Shown here: piece by piece, positions 33,176 through 42,146 of the stretch
Position numbering within the stretch: position 1 is the stretch's first letter
Layout of the letters: each line of letters opens with the position of its first letter
NCBI GenBank assembly: GCA_024279135.1
Contig: JAJRRU010000031.1
Span: 1 to 64,000, forward strand
Source of the DNA: Alphaproteobacteria bacterium
GTDB lineage: Bacteria > Pseudomonadota > Alphaproteobacteria > Rhodospirillales > Casp-alpha2
Length of the DNA: 64,000 bases
Direction: 5' to 3'
Notes under the pieces: model-generated
The model's input: the letters and a program-made list of their open reading frames with translations, nothing else
The model's database searches: none
What the model was told of the DNA's origin: nothing
Made by a program: the position numbers and the translations under genes

Positions 33176-34427
33176 TACGTTGCGCGGCTTTCTGATCCTG
33201 TATGACCTCTTCCAGAAGCCACGGGACTAAATGTCGTGCTACAGCTTCCACAACCGGTACGGCAACGGCATTGCCAAACTGTTTATAGGCCTGTGTATCA
33301 GAAACCGGAATTTTAAAATCACTGCCGTTCAGGCTGTCAAAGCCCATCAGTCTGGCGCATTCGCGTGGTGTCAGGCGACGCGGGTTCTTGCGTGACCCCT
33401 GGTCCACAAGAATTTCGGATCCATCCTTGTAATAACGGGCAGAAAGTGTGCGGGAAACACTGTCAGGATAGACAAGACCAAAACCAAATCCGTTGCCTTT
33501 TGCCTCGTGCTTTGCCTTGTAGTTTTGCAGGTATGCCCAGAGCTTGTCAGAGAGTGTATATTTATCAAGAACCTTTCTCTTTGGCCCGCCAGTAAACTGG
33601 GCATCAAATGGTTCAGTTCCGTCTCCTGGATGAAGAATATCTTTCATGCGGGGGCCAGTGGCTGATGCAGGAATTGCGAGATCATCAATGTCGAAGTCGT
33701 TTGCATCACGGAAGCCAATAATGAAAATACGTTCCCGGTGCTGGGGAACGTAGGCCTTCGCATCAATTACACGTGTCTGAACCTGGTATTCCAGGTCATT
33801 TTCAAGTGTGTTCATAATACGTTTGAATGTATTGCCTTTATCATGGCTCGCCAGATTTTTGACGTTTTCAAGCAGAAAGACCCGAGGTTGATGGTACTCG
33901 ATAATGCGAGCAACATCAAAAAACAGGGTGCCTTGTGTATCACAATGAAAACCATGTGCGCGACCCAGTGAATTTTTCTTGGATACTCCGGCAAGTGAGA
34001 ATGGTTGACATGGAAATCCGGCCAATAACAGATCATGCTCTGGGATGTCACAGGCCTTGATATCCGTTATGTCGCCATCAATAATATGGTTGTCGTCAGG
34101 GTAATTCTCACGATAAGTTTGCGCAGCGTATTTGTTCCACTCGCTGGTAAAAACACATTCCCCGCCCAGAGGCTCGAAACCCCGGCGGAGCCCGCCGATA
34201 CCTGCGAACAGGTCGATAAATCGGAATTTTGAATCTAGTTTGGGTGCTTGCCGATCCTTAATGATACTTTTAAGGGTATGAATAACAGCAGGGCGAGGCT
34301 CTGACTCTCCGCTTTCAAAGCGATAAAGCATACGAGTTGAATAGCCAAGTTTCAAAGCCAAACCTTCATCTATATGAAGATTAGCCTGTTCGCGGAGTTG
34401 AGTAAATTTTGTCATTAATTTTTGCAT
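33168..34427 (-). CDS. dcm: DNA (cytosine-5) methyltransferase, Dcm type
   Basis: 419 aa from ATG 34427 (AGGGGA ten bases upstream). The frame is open further to 34718, but that part is IS3 orfA debris. Motif I FIDLFAGIGGLRRGF; motif IV LLLAGFPCQPFSLAG with the catalytic Cys; motif VI VFLLENVKNL; motif VIII QHRERIFIIGF; motif X QFGNAVAVPVVEAVA. An N-terminal ~75-residue segment resembles an HTH (LREQANLHIDEGLALKLGYS, RMLYRFESGESEPRP), as in other Dcm/EcoRII methylases, and could autoregulate. Expected to methylate the inner C of CCWGG. Confidence 0.92.
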   Translation of the reverse strand: MQKLMTKFTQLREQANLHIDEGLALKLGYSTRMLYRFESGESEPRPAVIHTLKSIIKDRQAPKLDSKFRFIDLFAGIGGLRRGFEPLGGECVFTSEWNKYAAQTYRENYPDDNHIIDGDITDIKACDIPEHDLLLAGFPCQPFSLAGVSKKNSLGRAHGFHCDTQGTLFFDVARIIEYHQPRVFLLENVKNLASHDKGNTFKRIMNTLENDLEYQVQTRVIDAKAYVPQHRERIFIIGFRDANDFDIDDLAIPASATGPRMKDILHPGDGTEPFDAQFTGGPKRKVLDKYTLSDKLWAYLQNYKAKHEAKGNGFGFGLVYPDSVSRTLSARYYKDGSEILVDQGSRKNPRRLTPRECARLMGFDSLNGSDFKIPVSDTQAYKQFGNAVAVPVVEAVARHLVPWLLEEVIQDQKAAQRIA

Positions 34428-34587
34428 TTTCGGTATCCCCTGGGACGATTTTTGACAGTATGGCACGTATGAGTCCCAGAAGGCAACATAAAAATGAGTA
34501 CAAACAGGGAACAAATTACTATTGATCGAACATCCTCTGAAGCCGACTGGTCGATAAGTTAGAAGGCAGGGAGAATGTCTAAGATTA

Positions 34588-34786
34588 GTGTTTGATCTGG
34601 TTGGGGTGAACATCGAACTGTTGGCGAGTTCGCCAATCGTTTGCTCCGCACGAACGACTGCAAGGGCAACCTTCAATTTGAAAACGGGTGTGTGATTACG
34701 GCGTGGACGTTGTGTCATGATGGTTCTAATGTTGATGGCAAAGTAAGCCAGATATAGGTCAAATACCCACTTATCTCAACTTTTCA
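34588..34786 (-). pseudogene. IS3-element end and orfA relict
   Basis: Read leftward from 34786, the end TGAAAAGTTGAGATAAGTGG and the orfA start MTQRPRRNHTPVFKLKVALA match the IS at 11171 (there TGAACAGTTAAGATAAGTGG and MTRRPRRNHTPVFKSKVALA). After about 40 codons the frame is shifted (ELANSSMFTPTRSN for LAQQFDVHPNQ), and the homology stops near 34588. The reading frame remains open into dcm. The other end supplies the last codons of the relaxase gene. Confidence 0.8.
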
Positions 34787-35826
34787 GATTTCTTCTCCTG
34801 CATACTCAGCCCCTCAATCAATTTCTTTTGAGCATGGATAATTGCCATAGCCAACGGATCCTCGATGGCATTGTAAAGTAGGAAATCCCGCCAGGTCTTG
34901 ATTGCGTTGGTCGTGAGGCTATCGCGACCTTTACGAGTAGCCAGATAGCGCCGCCATAGACGGCTCTGACCTCGTTGTTTGGTGATTGGTGTGCGCTTGT
35001 ATTGCTTTGTGGGTTTGGTGCGCTCTTTGGCCTTATCTGGGGGCCGGTAGGGGCCAAAGCGTTTCTCCAAAGCAGATTTTGAGCAGGAGCGATCCAGGGC
35101 ACTGGCCTTGATGTGGTGGGTTCGAGTGGCGTTGCTGATGATCAGGCCATTGCCGCGCTTTTTGAGGCGTAGATCGTAGGTGTCAAATGCTTTATGGAGG
35201 TCTTGCCAGTCTTTGGCTTTATCCAGTGCATTCAGTAATGGCTTCTTGTGGCCCTGGACGTAGCTATAGAAGCTTTGCTCCCAGGTGTGAGCTTCCATGT
35301 TGCGGGCGGCTTCCGGCTTGCGGTCCGTGACCTGTTTGTCTTCCCGGCCTAGATCGACACTCAGGCTGTGCTTTTTCTCCATGGCACGGCTGACCTTTTC
35401 CAGGGCTCGAAAATCCCTGTGCGGCGTGTGAATCCTTGCTGTCGTTGGGTGGATTTTGTTGAACGCGATATGCATGTGGTAGTTATCGGTATTCTGGTGG
35501 GTTGCCGCCACGCGCTGGTGATCGGCGAAGCCCAGGGCGGCGGCGTATTCGCGCTCGATATCCTTGAGGGCTTCCGGTGTCGGTTGCTCGTCTCTGAATG
35601 ACACGACCAGGTGGTAACTTTTATCACCTTTGACACGGGTGTTTAGGCCTTGCGTTGCCTCAATCTCAAGGATGGCCATCTCCAGATCGGCGGGGCTGTC
35701 ACCGGCGGCGGCATTGACGATCCAGAGCTGATCGAGCTTTTCGCCAGGGTCTTTGGCCGCTGCGATGTATTCTGCCAAACGGCCATAATTACCGCAGGTT
35801 TCACGGTTGATGCGTTTGGCGATCAT
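34771..35826 (-). CDS. conjugative relaxase (MOBP/TraI type)
   Basis: 351 aa. A relaxase domain at the N-terminus: a candidate nucleophile Tyr near residue 20 (YGRLAEYIAAAKDPG), KSYHLVVSFRDEQPTPEAL, and the metal-binding HxH in NTDNYHMHIAFNKIHP (H117, H119; H110 upstream). It nicks oriT and pilots the strand. The last codons (SEKLR-stop) lie inside an IS3 end, so the native C-terminus has been replaced. It follows mobC with a 4-bp overlap as the last gene of the transfer unit. Confidence 0.88.
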   Translation of the reverse strand: MIAKRINRETCGNYGRLAEYIAAAKDPGEKLDQLWIVNAAAGDSPADLEMAILEIEATQGLNTRVKGDKSYHLVVSFRDEQPTPEALKDIEREYAAALGFADHQRVAATHQNTDNYHMHIAFNKIHPTTARIHTPHRDFRALEKVSRAMEKKHSLSVDLGREDKQVTDRKPEAARNMEAHTWEQSFYSYVQGHKKPLLNALDKAKDWQDLHKAFDTYDLRLKKRGNGLIISNATRTHHIKASALDRSCSKSALEKRFGPYRPPDKAKERTKPTKQYKRTPITKQRGQSRLWRRYLATRKGRDSLTTNAIKTWRDFLLYNAIEDPLAMAIIHAQKKLIEGLSMQEKKSEKLR

Positions 35827-36146
35827 AGCTCTCTGATCTTTGTTTTGAGTTCGATTTGAGTGTCGCGGATGTCTTCATACAGCTTCTCAATATCCAGATT
35901 GCTTGGAAGCAAGGAATCGTCTTCATCCGTAAGGGCCATGCGTAGAAGGTTTCCTAGACGAGCAAGGTCTGCATTAATTTTGACCATCTCAATGACCATC
36001 TTGTGACGGTTGGTATCGGGCAACCTTTGCCCAAGGACAAGGCGGCGGATCAGTTCAGAAACAGAGAGACGCGCCTGTTCTGCAAGCGCGTCCACTTCTG
36101 CTTTTTCCTTGGCCGTAACGTAAGATTTGATTTGCTTTCGTGTCAC
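35823..36146 (-). CDS. mobC: relaxosome accessory protein, MobC/TraJ-like
   Basis: 107 aa. An N-terminal ribbon-helix-helix-like segment (KSYVTAKEKAEVDALAEQAR, LSVSELIRRLVLGQRLPD) and a helical tail with INADLARLGNLLRMAL, the MobC signature. It binds oriT and recruits the relaxase encoded just downstream (4-bp overlap). It shares one base with the DUF736 gene upstream. Confidence 0.85.
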   Translation of the reverse strand: MTRKQIKSYVTAKEKAEVDALAEQARLSVSELIRRLVLGQRLPDTNRHKMVIEMVKINADLARLGNLLRMALTDEDDSLLPSNLDIEKLYEDIRDTQIELKTKIREL

Positions 36147-36442
36147 TACCGCACCCAGATCAATGTATGCCCATCGTCTTGCTCGACCAGGTTGGCGTAG
36201 ATCGGGGCAGGCAACGTGGGGTCTTCCAGTTTTACCGCAAGATACGGTTTGTCGTCTTTATTTGTTTTGCGCCAGGCGGCACCCAGATCGACGCCCTGGT
36301 CATTGACCAGGCGAAAGTCCGGGGCCTTGTCGTTGTCGTCGCTCTCGACCTCTTCAAACGTGCAAGGCACGTTCAGGGTCATGCTGTGGATATTGCCGGA
36401 GTAGCCGGTCGCTGTTTGTGTAAAAGTTCCAATATTCGCCAT
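36146..36442 (-). CDS. DUF736-family protein
   Basis: 98 aa. Begins MANIGTFTQTATGYSGNIHS and ends LPAPIYANLVEQDDGHTLIW, with KAPDFRLVNDQGVDLGAAWR between; this is the DUF736 pattern. Such genes recur beside transfer and ArdC genes on alphaproteobacterial plasmids; no biochemical role is known. It lies between the ArdC-Toprim gene and mobC. Confidence 0.88.
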   Translation of the reverse strand: MANIGTFTQTATGYSGNIHSMTLNVPCTFEEVESDDNDKAPDFRLVNDQGVDLGAAWRKTNKDDKPYLAVKLEDPTLPAPIYANLVEQDDGHTLIWVR

Positions 36443-36477
36443 ATGTCCGTTCTTTCCTGTTTTGGTGGTGAGGTTGA

Positions 36478-38685
36478 TTACATACCGAGGCCAACGGCCT
36501 TCTGTTTGTCTTTGGTCTTGTCCGGGGTTTTGTTCTGGGCTTTGTCCTGAACCTGTCGCTGCCTGATTTGGCTTTGTATTTGGCGAACCACTTCCACGCT
36601 ATGCGAGGCGTTTGCAAGATCGTTCCAGTCGCTTAAACCTTCGGCTTTTTGTTTGCCGTTAAACACAGGGGCCACAACGTAGCCATCGACCGCATGGGCG
36701 GCCTGGATAGACTTGATAATGCCCACATTTCCCATGGGGCGGCTTTCCAGCTTGTGATCGTTATCCGCTGCAATGACGATATGAGCGTTCGGATGTTGCT
36801 TGCGGATAGCTTCGGCAACCGGCTTGAGGTTGCTGGCATCAAAGGCCACGACCGTGGGGCGGCTCATAGCCTCATAGACACTTGCGGCGGTGCTGTATCC
36901 CTCGGCAATGAAGATCGTGCCGGTGTCGATCCCGGTCGAACGCTTCGGCCCCGGATTTTCATCCATGAGCTTGAGAGGATCAATAACATGCATCAAGCCG
37001 CTCTTGCGACCGCTGATCGTAAACCGCTTTAAGCCGTCCTCGGAGATGCTCTGCACCGACCACAGTTTGCCGTCCGTATCGCGCAATGGCACCAACGTGC
37101 GGCCCTTGCTGTCTTCTCTTAGATCATACCCATCGACCTTCTTGCCTGTTAGGTAAGTCGTCATTTTATCACCTATGTTGACAGCCTTGTCCCATTTGCC
37201 TTGGGCAACGATTGCCGCTTCTTTCTGTGCAGCCAATCGTTCACTGGTTCGTTCTGCCGACCGTTGGGCGGCTTCGGCCTTCAAAGCAGCACGTTGCTCA
37301 TCGCTCAAACGTTCGCCGCGTGAAACCCAGCGGATCAATTCGCCAGATTTAAAGTTCTGAATTTGACCGTTAGGAATACCATCGAGGAAGGCGCGATAAC
37401 TGGCGTTGTTTTCACCCTTCTTGTCGTCCTCTAAAGAAACCCGGTGCCATTTTCCATCCATAACGGGCGTGGCCTTTATCACCACACCGGCGGCTTTCAG
37501 CTCGTCGGTAAACTCGGCAACAGGATCATGCTTTTTTTCATTGAGCACCGGCTGGTTTTCCGGCAACCATTTATGGAGTGACTTCCAGTCAATCCCGACC
37601 GGCATATACCAGCTCTTGGCCTTACGGTCCCATTTGGCCCCACCCGCTTTAGCCTGGTCTTTCTCTTCAAAAGGAACATCAAGGTAGACTCGATTAGCCT
37701 TTGAGGGCGATGGTCCGGGTGGAATATATTCGGCTTCATGCTCTTGTTTGGTTTCCATGACTATACCCTTTCGATTGTCCTGGGCCTTGCGTTCTATCTC
37801 GGCCCGCAATTCTGGTTCTTTGATCCAGCTTGCGATTTGGTCGGCATCACGTGCGGCCTGAAACAGCACGTTTCGATCTTCCTTGATGGCCTTGAGCCAA
37901 TTTCCCACATATGAAGCGTGTCGCGCCGGGTAGTGACCAAGGCCCAATTCGCGGCTAACCATGTAGCTTGCCATTTCAGCGCGAAGCTCTTCCTTGGCAT
38001 AGATCTCGGAACCAAATGGTCCGAAGTCCCGCGCCATGCGGGAACTGTGGCCCGTGGCATGACCCAGCTCGTGCAGGGCCGTGGCGTAATACTCATAAGC
38101 ACCCTTGAACGATGATTTATCGGGCAGATGGATTTCATCATGGGCAGGACTGTAATAAGCCCTGTCAGCCTGGTCATGTTTGATAGGAACATTACCACCC
38201 GCAAGCAGCTCTTCTGCTTTCTCAATAGGATCAAACCCCGGTTCAGGCGCGATGTAAGGCTCCAGGCCGTCAATCTGAGAGGCGTTGAAGACGTTTGCAT
38301 AGAATACCTTGGGGCGATCCAGCTTATATGTGATCTTTTTGGCGTTGCCATGCTCATCGAGCACCGGCTTGCCTTTGTCGTCTTTGAGAACGGCGGTTTC
38401 ACGCCACTTCCAGTATTCGACCTGGCAAGATTTTTCACCGGCGCGTATCTGAGCGTCCAGGCTTACGGCCTGTTTGTAGGTCAGCCATCTAGGATCGTCA
38501 TGACCTTGCATGTTCAGCCATAAAGCGTTGATGCCCTGGTAGGCCCGTTTGCTGATTGGATTGTGCGGTGCGTTGGTAATTACGCCATGTTTCCAGGGCT
38601 TTTGAAACGGTGCAGTTCCTGCCTCAATCTGGCGTATCATTTCCTCGGCAACATTTTCCCGCCACGGCTTGCGATTTTTACTCAT
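36478..38685 (-). CDS. ArdC-like antirestriction protein fused to Toprim (TraC-like)
   Basis: 735 aa from ATG 38685 (GGAGGG upstream). Order: ArdC N-terminal ssDNA-binding domain (NVAEEMIRQIEAGTAPFQKP), a metalloprotease-like segment with HELGHATGHSSRM (HExxH-like, residues 205-209), a DUF5710-like unit (VYLDVPFEEKDQAKAGGAKW), a charged linker, and a Toprim domain (FIAEGYSTAASVYEAM, then HIVIAADNDHK). ArdC protects incoming plasmid DNA from restriction, and Toprim suggests primase activity in recipient cells, as in TraC of IncP/IncW plasmids. Probably delivered with or expressed early after transfer. Confidence 0.85.
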   Translation of the reverse strand: MSKNRKPWRENVAEEMIRQIEAGTAPFQKPWKHGVITNAPHNPISKRAYQGINALWLNMQGHDDPRWLTYKQAVSLDAQIRAGEKSCQVEYWKWRETAVLKDDKGKPVLDEHGNAKKITYKLDRPKVFYANVFNASQIDGLEPYIAPEPGFDPIEKAEELLAGGNVPIKHDQADRAYYSPAHDEIHLPDKSSFKGAYEYYATALHELGHATGHSSRMARDFGPFGSEIYAKEELRAEMASYMVSRELGLGHYPARHASYVGNWLKAIKEDRNVLFQAARDADQIASWIKEPELRAEIERKAQDNRKGIVMETKQEHEAEYIPPGPSPSKANRVYLDVPFEEKDQAKAGGAKWDRKAKSWYMPVGIDWKSLHKWLPENQPVLNEKKHDPVAEFTDELKAAGVVIKATPVMDGKWHRVSLEDDKKGENNASYRAFLDGIPNGQIQNFKSGELIRWVSRGERLSDEQRAALKAEAAQRSAERTSERLAAQKEAAIVAQGKWDKAVNIGDKMTTYLTGKKVDGYDLREDSKGRTLVPLRDTDGKLWSVQSISEDGLKRFTISGRKSGLMHVIDPLKLMDENPGPKRSTGIDTGTIFIAEGYSTAASVYEAMSRPTVVAFDASNLKPVAEAIRKQHPNAHIVIAADNDHKLESRPMGNVGIIKSIQAAHAVDGYVVAPVFNGKQKAEGLSDWNDLANASHSVEVVRQIQSQIRQRQVQDKAQNKTPDKTKDKQKAVGLGM

Positions 38686-38905
38686 GGCTACCCTCCGTGC
38701 CTTTAGAATCATCGAGGACGATGCCGGTTGCCGGGTCCACGTCGAAGCGAGAATTGTCGGCTTCAACTGCACTCAGGGCGGCTTCCTCAAACGCGCCCAT
38801 GGTATCGGCGACATCCGGGTCCACACTCACCGGCACACCGCTTGTGGTTGCGCGTTCGATGGTTTCAATTTCAGCCTGGGTATGATCGTCATTTGGCATT
38901 TTCAT
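38678..38905 (-). CDS. small acidic hypothetical protein
   Basis: 75 aa, strongly acidic, no recognised motif (MKMPNDDHTQAEIETIERAT, ends LDDSKGTEGSHE). It overlaps the ArdC start by 8 bp and begins 3 bp after virD4, so it is translated as part of the transfer unit. Its charge and place before an antirestriction gene could suggest DNA mimicry, but there is no direct sign of it. Confidence 0.65.
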   Translation of the reverse strand: MKMPNDDHTQAEIETIERATTSGVPVSVDPDVADTMGAFEEAALSAVEADNSRFDVDPATGIVLDDSKGTEGSHE

Positions 38906-38908
38906 GAC

Positions 38909-40744
38909 TTATTCCTTTTGGTCTGCAAGTTGTTTAAGGGTTGATTGATAGAGAGAGGGGTCAGCTTGCTCTGGGCCTGGCTGAATTGTTGCCGGCGTAA
39001 TTGCCGGCGTTACCGGAGCGGGTAGTGTTGCCCGGGTTTTTAGAATTTTGTTTTGAAAATATAAACACTGTCGGCCATAAATAGGGCTATTACCGGCAAC
39101 AAATATGAGCATGTCGCCGGGGATGACCTTGCCGAACAGGTTCTTGCGTAGACCAGGCATGGTCATGCATTCATCCGGTGTCATAAGGGCACGAGCCACT
39201 TCACTAATTGAATCCGATACGTTGGTGCCACCCTTATTCATGGAGCGGGAACGCTTGCTCTGAACAATGGTGGTCTTGCCAGTCATTTCAGAAAGCAGTT
39301 TCGCGGTCTCAATTTTATTCGGGGCAAAGGCAATACGAATATGGCAATTGGATATAACCGCTTCTTCGCGCCCATATTCTTTTTGGAGCTGCGTTAAATC
39401 CTGAACAATAATAAAAGCTTTCAGGCCATACCCGGCCATGAATGCTAGAGCCTTCTCAAAAATCTCTAGTTTACCGATTGCCGTAAACTCATCGAGCATG
39501 AGCAATAAGCGATGTTTGTAGTGTTTTTTCGTCGCACCGCCCTCGAATTCCATTTCAGATGTTAATCGAGTGAGGAACTGGTTCATCAATATGCGGATTA
39601 AAGGCTTGAGCCGTTGGATTTCCGCAGGGGGGATAATGATATAAAGGCTTGTCGGATTTTCAGCGTTCATAAGGTCCGCTATACGAAAATCACATTCAGC
39701 AGTATTCCGCGCTACGATGGGATCAGAGTAAAGGGCCAGTTGCACGGTTGCAGAACTATGAACACCGCTTCGCTCCGAACCGGCGCGTTTGAGCATCCGA
39801 CCGGCAGCGCGGCGAATTTCTTCATTGACGCTGGCACGGCCATGATCGAACTGAGCCATATCATCGAGAAGATTATCGAAACCCTCATCGCCTCCGGAGA
39901 TTTCGCCGCCGCTATCATCCCCCAGAGACATAAACCCGTGAACGTCGGCAAGAGTTGCCGTGCGTCCATCATCACGCTCAATCCGGTAGAGAACATGCAA
40001 GATAGCCCCGGCCAGCCATTCCCAACCCGATTGCATCCAGAAATCCTTTAAACCCTTGCCGTCCGGGTCGATAATCATGGAAGCAATATTCTGGCAATCG
40101 GCAATCTCGTGATCGGTGCCAACGCGCACCTCGGCCAACGGATTATAGCGAACCGATCCAGATAAGGCCGCAGGATCGAAACGCAGCACGGTTTGCCCGA
40201 TTGTCTTACGCCAGCCGGACGACAGGGCATAGTTTTCCCCTTTGATATCGAGAACCAGGACAGACTCCTGCCATGACAGGAGGGTCGGCAAAACCAAAGA
40301 AACACCTTTGCCCGACCGGGTAGGTGCAAAGCACATGATATGTTCCGGGCCATCATGGAGCAGGGGCGTTGTGCCGGTGGCACGTTTAAAGCCGCCGACT
40401 GTGACACCGGTCTTATTAATTAACCCGGCCCGCTTCACATCCCGCCAGCTCGACCAGTGTGCCGATCCGTGGGTGTCGCGGGCATCCACCCCCCCTGTAA
40501 TGTTGCGTGTGCCGGGGCGCAACATTACAAACATGGATACCGCAATAGCCACAACCATGCCTGCACCGGCCCAATATATTGGATGCAGTAACTCATTCGG
40601 CAAGCCGCCTGTTTGCTCGATTACCTGAGCTATCCATACCCACCACCGGGTATCAAACGGATCGAAGCCGACCGCTAGATGCCAACCAATCAGGATTGAA
40701 ACAAAGCAGCTCAGGATGATGAGTGATAAAATTAATCTTTTCAT
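38909..40744 (-). CDS. virD4: type IV coupling protein VirD4/TraG
   Basis: 611 aa. Two N-terminal membrane helices (residues ~5-25 and ~55-78), Walker A FAPTRSGKGVSLVLPTLL, Walker B region LLLMLDEFTAIGKLEIFEKA, and the conserved KAFIIVQDLTQLQKEYGREE. Hexameric inner-membrane ATPase linking the relaxosome to the channel. It lies 10 bp after the DnaA-like gene and before the ArdC region. Full length. Confidence 0.93.
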   Translation of the reverse strand: MKRLILSLIILSCFVSILIGWHLAVGFDPFDTRWWVWIAQVIEQTGGLPNELLHPIYWAGAGMVVAIAVSMFVMLRPGTRNITGGVDARDTHGSAHWSSWRDVKRAGLINKTGVTVGGFKRATGTTPLLHDGPEHIMCFAPTRSGKGVSLVLPTLLSWQESVLVLDIKGENYALSSGWRKTIGQTVLRFDPAALSGSVRYNPLAEVRVGTDHEIADCQNIASMIIDPDGKGLKDFWMQSGWEWLAGAILHVLYRIERDDGRTATLADVHGFMSLGDDSGGEISGGDEGFDNLLDDMAQFDHGRASVNEEIRRAAGRMLKRAGSERSGVHSSATVQLALYSDPIVARNTAECDFRIADLMNAENPTSLYIIIPPAEIQRLKPLIRILMNQFLTRLTSEMEFEGGATKKHYKHRLLLMLDEFTAIGKLEIFEKALAFMAGYGLKAFIIVQDLTQLQKEYGREEAVISNCHIRIAFAPNKIETAKLLSEMTGKTTIVQSKRSRSMNKGGTNVSDSISEVARALMTPDECMTMPGLRKNLFGKVIPGDMLIFVAGNSPIYGRQCLYFQNKILKTRATLPAPVTPAITPATIQPGPEQADPSLYQSTLKQLADQKE

Positions 40745-40754
40745 AAACGGTTCC

Positions 40755-41192
40755 TCAATAATTCACTTCTGAGTGAATTTTTTGGATTAATTTATGGTCT
40801 GGAAGCAATAGAAGTTGTTTCATTCTGTTACGTAAAAATTTGATCAGCACCGCATCTACGAGCTGAGGATCAGACTGTGCTTTCAGCTTTTTTCTGAGGC
40901 TGATTTCAAATGAATTGATTTGGCTTTTAAATTCTAGTTCCCGCTCAAACCGATCATTCATTCTTTTTGCGGCAAATATTACGCTTGTATGATTTAAGCC
41001 GCCAAAATGACCAGCGATCATACATAAGGAATAGGGTGTTAGTTGTTTTGTCAGATAGATAGCAATGTGGCGACACATTACATCATGCGCCTGGCGAGAC
41101 CTGGACGTGAAAACGGTCTTAGAAACATTAAGTTTTCGGGCTATAAAATTTTGTATGATTTCCCAATGGGGTCTGATGATTGGTGTTGTCAT
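40755..41192 (-). CDS. stand-alone DnaA domain IV-like DNA-binding protein
   Basis: 145 aa. Residues ~10-82 resemble only domain IV of DnaA: ARKLNVSKTVFTSRSRQAH, DVMCRHIAIYLTKQLTPYSL, and the DnaA-box-reading motif GGLNHTSVIFAAKRM (GGRDHTTV in DnaA). There is no AAA+ domain; the C-terminal ~60 residues are a basic helix. It lies between virB11 (3 bp) and virD4 (10 bp). It could regulate the unit or bind DnaA-box-like sites at oriT/oriV. That role is inferred. Confidence 0.8.
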   Translation of the reverse strand: MTTPIIRPHWEIIQNFIARKLNVSKTVFTSRSRQAHDVMCRHIAIYLTKQLTPYSLCMIAGHFGGLNHTSVIFAAKRMNDRFERELEFKSQINSFEISLRKKLKAQSDPQLVDAVLIKFLRNRMKQLLLLPDHKLIQKIHSEVNY

Positions 41193-41195
41193 GGC

Positions 41196-42146
41196 TCACA
41201 CCGCCTTGTCATATTTGAGTACATAATTATCAGTGCGTGGCTCGTAGATATCGGTGATCTGCCGCCAGCCGTCTTTGTTACGGCGTATCTGGACCACCAC
41301 GTCCACAAGCTCGCTCAGGAACTCAGGAACCCGTGGCATGGTTTCTCCGGCCCAGGCTATGTTCTGATCAAATTTGCGGTGAATGGCCTGATAGGGGCTT
41401 TCTGCGTGAATTGTACACATAAAGCCGGTGACACCGGAGTTCAGGGCGGCAAGGGCTGCAAATGCGTTCTGGGTAGAGATTTCACCGAATAGAATATGAT
41501 CCGGCGTGACCCGCATAAGATGATCATAGAGCTGTCGCCAATCGAGCATACCAGACGCACCGCTGGCTTCTCGTTCGGCCAGCAAACCTACACCGTCCCA
41601 GAACCGTTCAATGTACAGCTCCGGCGTATCCTCTACCGCAATAACCCGCTGATCATCGGGCAGGGTTTCAATCATCATATTAAGCAAGGTTGTCTTGCCG
41701 GTATTGGTAGCCCCCGATACGATGATATTCTTCTCTGTACGCACTGCGGACAGTAAATAATTCTTGATATGTTTATCAGCTCCAACCTCTTCCCAGGTCG
41801 GCGTAAAGGGGTGTTTACAGCGAATAGCTAGAGACACACCCGATTGAACACTGGCACCAACCAAGCATTCAAATCGGTGACCGCCCGGCAGGACACAGGA
41901 CAATTTAGGGTGCGAGTCCGAATCAAACTTGATCCCGTGTCGTGTGGCAAGGGCCGTACAGATGGTTTCAATTTCTGCCAGATTGAGTTCTGGCGCGAGA
42001 ACGGCCATTTTTCCTTTCCCTCGCAGATCGGTAATCACCTGACCCGACTTAACCATACGCAATTCGATAGTATCAAGACCACTATAAAACGCGCTTAAAG
42101 GTTCAAGAACCCGGTGGAGTAATGCTTCATTTGATTGAATAGACAT
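41196..42146 (-). CDS. virB11: T4SS ATPase VirB11
   Basis: 316 aa from ATG 42146, which shares one base with the stop of the upstream gene. Walker A ISGATNTGKTTLLNMM-like (VSGATNTGKTTLLNMMIE), Asp box VIAVEDTPELYI, Walker B region PDHILFGEISTQNAFAALAA, His box GFMCTIHAESPYQAIHRK. Hexameric cytoplasmic ATPase for pilus assembly and substrate transfer. The length fits VirB11. Confidence 0.93.
   Translation of the reverse strand: MSIQSNEALLHRVLEPLSAFYSGLDTIELRMVKSGQVITDLRGKGKMAVLAPELNLAEIETICTALATRHGIKFDSDSHPKLSCVLPGGHRFECLVGASVQSGVSLAIRCKHPFTPTWEEVGADKHIKNYLLSAVRTEKNIIVSGATNTGKTTLLNMMIETLPDDQRVIAVEDTPELYIERFWDGVGLLAEREASGASGMLDWRQLYDHLMRVTPDHILFGEISTQNAFAALAALNSGVTGFMCTIHAESPYQAIHRKFDQNIAWAGETMPRVPEFLSELVDVVVQIRRNKDGWRQITDIYEPRTDNYVLKYDKAV

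Noticed and set aside
33168-34718. 516-aa methylase with a novel N-terminal domain
   Set aside because: The first 97 codons are IS3 orfA relict and junk; an SD and ATG at 34427 give a normal-length Dcm.
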